Assembly (NCBI GenBank): GCA_937125225.1 | Contig: CAKZLE010000006.1 | Coordinates: forward strand, 62,001 to 126,000 | Source of the DNA: an uncultured Spirochaetia bacterium | GTDB taxonomy: Bacteria; Spirochaetota; Spirochaetia; CAKZLE01 | Direction: 5' to 3' | Length of the DNA: 64,000 bases | Part shown: piece by piece, positions 61,220-64,000 of the stretch | Numbering within the stretch: position 1 is the first letter of the stretch | Layout: the number at the start of each line of letters is the position of its first letter | Made by a program: the position numbers and the translations under genes | Notes under the pieces: generated by a model | The model's database searches: none | The model's input: only the letters and a program-made list of their open reading frames with translations | Told to the model about the DNA's origin: nothing

Positions 61220-63422
61220 GCGGTGCATACTTGGGAAGGAAGGTCTTTTCTCCACCAGACTCAAATTGGACAGTAACTTTCTCACGTCCAGACTCCATGA
61301 CTGATGTCTTTATATAGCCGGTACCATAGGCATCATGGTATACCTTATCACCCTGGGTGAACTGACATCCGCTATCTTCTGTCGAAGAGGCCTTCTTCTT
61401 GGCATCTGATGCGATACTCTTAGCGAAGGCAGAGGGCTCTGGTTTGCGGAATCGTTCTAAGGAGGGAGTATAAACATCTCTCTCACCCGTTCCATAGGAG
61501 CCTGCTGCGCCATAACTCATAGGAGGCCGACCCACTGTCTCGACATGATCATCCGGTAGTTCATCAAGGAAACGAGAAGGGGCCGGGTATTGAGTCTTTC
61601 CCCAGAGAGAACGTCTTCTGCAGGCAGTGAAATAGAGTTCATCTCGAGCTCTTGTGATACTCACATAGAAGATCCGTCTCTCCTCTTCGATATCCTCATC
61701 ACTCTCGTTGGCACGTCCGGGGAATAGCCCCTCTTCCATGCCGGAGATAATGACCCTGTCAAACTCCAACCCCTTTGTGTTATGCATGGTGATCAGTGTC
61801 ACACCAGGCTGGTCGAGAGGGTTCTTCTTACCCACCGTCGAGGGATCAAGTTCCAGAGTCTCAAGAAAGGTGGCGAGACCGACTCTCCCCTTCTCATATA
61901 AAGAGATCGCATTGACGAGTTCCTGAAGATTCAGGAGTTTCTGAGTCGATGCGATCTTATCCTGTTGTCGGTAGTGATCAAGGACTCCGAACTCAGTCAG
62001 AGTCTCCTGTGTGAAGAAGGCAAGCTCCATCTCATCAAGTCTTTCTACAGCTCTTTTATAACAGGTAAGGAATTCAGAAGAGCCACTTTTAGCCTTCCCT
62101 TTCAGGACAGAGTCGACAGCAGAGGACAGTCCCTCTATGCAGTCACCTCGAAAGTCCCCTGCCTCAGCGATGATCTTATCGAGAGAAGAGGTTCCGATCC
62201 CTCGAGATGGTTTATTGATCACACGCCTGAAGGCGACCTCATCAAAGGGATTCAGGCATAAAGAGAGCAATGCCAATGCATCCTTGATCTCCTCTCTGTC
62301 ATAGAATTTGAGAGCACCAATGATCTTATAGGGGATCTTACGCTTCATGAAGATTGTCTCAAAAGCTGCCGATTGGGCATTAGTCCTGTAAAGTATAGCG
62401 GTATCATCATATCGATGGTCACGAGAGACCATATCAGCACAATATTGAGCCTCAGCATACTGATCCTCAAAGAAATTCAGAGAAGCCTTGCTTCCCTGCT
62501 CTCTGTCGGTCCTCAGGACTTTCTTATGTCTTCCCTTGTTGTTCTTCACCACCTCACTCGCGATCGACAGGATCGTTGCAGTAGAGCGATAGTTCTGCTC
62601 TAAGGTGATGATCCTCGTGTTTGGGAAGTGGTCAGGAAAAGTCAATATATTCTTCAATTCTGCTCCTCTGAATCGATAGATCGACTGATCGTCATCACCA
62701 ACGACACATAAGAAGGTGTTTGGGGTGAACAATTGTTGTAAGAGCTTGAACTGTGCAGCATTAGAATCCTGATACTCATCGACGAGGATCACTCTAAATC
62801 GCATACAGACCTGTTTTCTGATCTGAGGGTTTTTCTGTAGGAGCTCTACACTCTTCTTGATCAGGTCTCCAAAATCGGCGTTCCCGACTGACCGCATCTT
62901 CTTCTCATAGCTCTCATACATCCGGGGAAATTTCGAATCGAAGGTAATGGGGCTCAAATCATCCGTGGGAGTAAGACAATAGTCTTTAGCTTTACTGATC
63001 CACTTCGCATAGGGTTTGAGTTCCTTTCTCTTGTAGTCAGGGCAGATACTGTGAAGAAGTGTCACCGCATCCTCATCATCATAGATGGTAAAATGGTCCG
63101 AAAGACCTGCCTCTTTTGAATAACGCCTGAGTAACCATGCCCCAAAGGCATGGAAGGTCCGAACAGAGGCAAGCTCTGCCCCGTCGACCATCTGCCGCAG
63201 ACGTTCCTTCATCTCCATAGCTGCCTTGTTGGTAAAGGTCACTGCAAGAACAGACCTAGGATCACATCCCAACTCATCGATGAAATAGGCGATCTTTGTG
63301 GTGATGACTCTCGTCTTACCCGATCCGGCCCCTGCTAAAACGAGCAGGGGATGTGTATGCTCGAGAACAGCCTCTTTCTGCTGCTCATTAAGCATCTGTA
63401 GATATTCTTCTGTTGTTGGCAT
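61194..63422 (-). CDS. ATP-dependent DNA helicase PcrA/UvrD
   Basis: A 742-residue superfamily-1A helicase. Walker A LVLAGAGSGKTRVIT lies near residue 35. Motif Ia TFTNKAAMEMKERL, motif II VDEYQDSN, motif III VGDDDQSIYRFRGAE, motif V MHNTKGLEFDRVIISG and motif VI SITRARDELYFTA follow in order. The C-terminal Tudor-like region (GDKVYHDAYGTGYIK) that contacts RNA polymerase is present. It acts in nucleotide excision repair and removal of obstacles to replication. AAGGA lies about 7 bases upstream of the ATG. It lies 26 bases downstream of rimO, so they are probably co-transcribed. Confidence 0.94.
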   Translation of the reverse strand: MPTTEEYLQMLNEQQKEAVLEHTHPLLVLAGAGSGKTRVITTKIAYFIDELGCDPRSVLAVTFTNKAAMEMKERLRQMVDGAELASVRTFHAFGAWLLRRYSKEAGLSDHFTIYDDEDAVTLLHSICPDYKRKELKPYAKWISKAKDYCLTPTDDLSPITFDSKFPRMYESYEKKMRSVGNADFGDLIKKSVELLQKNPQIRKQVCMRFRVILVDEYQDSNAAQFKLLQQLFTPNTFLCVVGDDDQSIYRFRGAELKNILTFPDHFPNTRIITLEQNYRSTATILSIASEVVKNNKGRHKKVLRTDREQGSKASLNFFEDQYAEAQYCADMVSRDHRYDDTAILYRTNAQSAAFETIFMKRKIPYKIIGALKFYDREEIKDALALLSLCLNPFDEVAFRRVINKPSRGIGTSSLDKIIAEAGDFRGDCIEGLSSAVDSVLKGKAKSGSSEFLTCYKRAVERLDEMELAFFTQETLTEFGVLDHYRQQDKIASTQKLLNLQELVNAISLYEKGRVGLATFLETLELDPSTVGKKNPLDQPGVTLITMHNTKGLEFDRVIISGMEEGLFPGRANESDEDIEEERRIFYVSITRARDELYFTACRRRSLWGKTQYPAPSRFLDELPDDHVETVGRPPMSYGAAGSYGTGERDVYTPSLERFRKPEPSAFAKSIASDAKKKASSTEDSGCQFTQGDKVYHDAYGTGYIKTSVMESGREKVTVQFESGGEKTFLPKYAPLEKIAKDW

Positions 63423-63448
63423 ACACCATCCTTATATATAGGTAGAGA

Positions 63449-64000
63449 TCAGCTTATCGGAACAGCTTCTAAGTCTACTCCGATCACTCGTGTTATTCTG
63501 CATCTTAAGATATCACCGGGCTTCCCATGATCCGAGAGGACTACCGTAAGGCCATCGACCTCTGGAGCCTGCAGAGGTATCCGTCCGATCAATAGATCCT
63601 CATGGGGAATGACCTCTTCGATCAATACATCGAACTCTCGTCCTACCCAGCGTTCGAGCTGTGCGGTAGTCACTGACTCCTGCAATGCCTCTAATCTTGG
63701 TTTGAATCGTTCTGCATCACTGATAACCGACTCATGGGTCTCATCATCTCTATCTTCGAAGGCGGGAGTCCCCTCCTCCAACGAGTAGATGAAACTTCCG
63801 ACCCAATCGAGTTTCGCAGCGGTGATGAATTCTAGGAGTTCTGTTCGTGCAGCCTCATCCTCATTCACAAAACCAAGAAGAAAGGTCGATCGTATCACAG
63901 CATCAGGGACTTTAGCTCTTATGGCCTCGACCATAGCAAGGTACGATCTTGCATCACCGGTCCTACCCATCTTCCTGAGAACGGGTACAGAGACATGCTG
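63449..64000 (-). CDS. rimO: Ribosomal protein S12 methylthiotransferase RimO, 5'-truncated
   Basis: The window edge cuts off the N-terminal part, so only the last 183 residues or so are present. Visible are QHVSVPVLRKMGR, RSTFLLGFVNEDEAARTELLEFI, and FIYSLEEGTPAF, the pattern of the MiaB/RimO radical-SAM core (the last part of the TIM barrel), then a C-terminal TRAM domain (residues 105 on in the visible piece). RimO adds methylthio to Asp89 of S12. The radical-SAM CxxxCxxC lies outside the window. The GT-P-A motif and Y-S-L-E-E-G-T favour RimO over MiaB. Confidence 0.8.
   Translation of the reverse strand, partial: QHVSVPVLRKMGRTGDARSYLAMVEAIRAKVPDAVIRSTFLLGFVNEDEAARTELLEFITAAKLDWVGSFIYSLEEGTPAFEDRDDETHESVISDAERFKPRLEALQESVTTAQLERWVGREFDVLIEEVIPHEDLLIGRIPLQAPEVDGLTVVLSDHGKPGDILRCRITRVIGVDLEAVPIS

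Overview
This window looks like the chromosome of a spirochaete, probably a free-living or loosely host-associated member of the Spirochaetales. The inference rests on gene content: a PyrB-PyrI fusion of the kind known from treponemes and Thermotoga, a GatCAB amidotransferase operon linked to a bacterial-type AspRS, many diderm outer-membrane proteins and lipoproteins, and a two-repeat YggT protein. I could not run a database search, so the assignment is not proven. No tRNA, rRNA, CRISPR array, insertion sequence or prophage was recognised. Almost all of the window is housekeeping sequence with a few accessory blocks.

Layout: 1-8.3 kb (+) holds the end of a FAD-binding molybdenum-hydroxylase subunit, dnaE, a YggT protein, recG, rsmD and an acyl-ACP thioesterase. 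8.3-14.6 kb (-) is an aminoacyl-tRNA operon, gatC-gatA-gatB-aspS, followed by a HAD phosphatase and preceded by a methyltransferase. 14.7-17 kb (+) is an MFS transporter plus an alpha/beta hydrolase. 17-24.9 kb (-) is an RND efflux operon: adaptor, pump, a four-module lipoprotein, TolC-like protein and a TetR repressor with its own promoter. It diverges from a NarL-type two-component pair. 26.9-33.1 kb (-) is a complete pyrimidine operon, pyrBI-pyrE-pyrF-pyrDK-pyrC. It has two gene fusions and a leader that encodes a 26-residue peptide ending right at an intrinsic terminator. 33.2-34.7 kb is a Cache-GGDEF protein. 34.9-38.4 kb is a tandem array of five related small secreted, barrel-like proteins, each with its own terminator and a putative promoter.

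38.5-45.2 kb carries a zinc-peptidase lipoprotein, an RlmD-type methyltransferase, a cysteine desulfidase/serine dehydratase-like enzyme, a DUF819 membrane protein and oligoendopeptidase F, which together suggest peptide and amino-acid catabolism. 45.3-47.9 kb is an NtrB/NtrC-like pair. Then come an XRE regulator, an SDR reductase, ftsH, rlmKL, a major outer-membrane protein with a full-consensus promoter, a GNAT protein, enolase, recX-rpsI-rplM, a small ferredoxin, an aminotransferase-like protein lacking its catalytic half, pcrA/uvrD and the 3' part of rimO.

Three themes run through the window. First, eight genes lack a Shine-Dalgarno sequence and have a -10 box whose last base lies 7 (once 8) nt before the ATG, which predicts leaderless mRNAs. 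Second, four convergent gene pairs overlap at their stop codons with no terminator between them. Third, the pyr leader resembles the E. coli pyrBI attenuator in layout.
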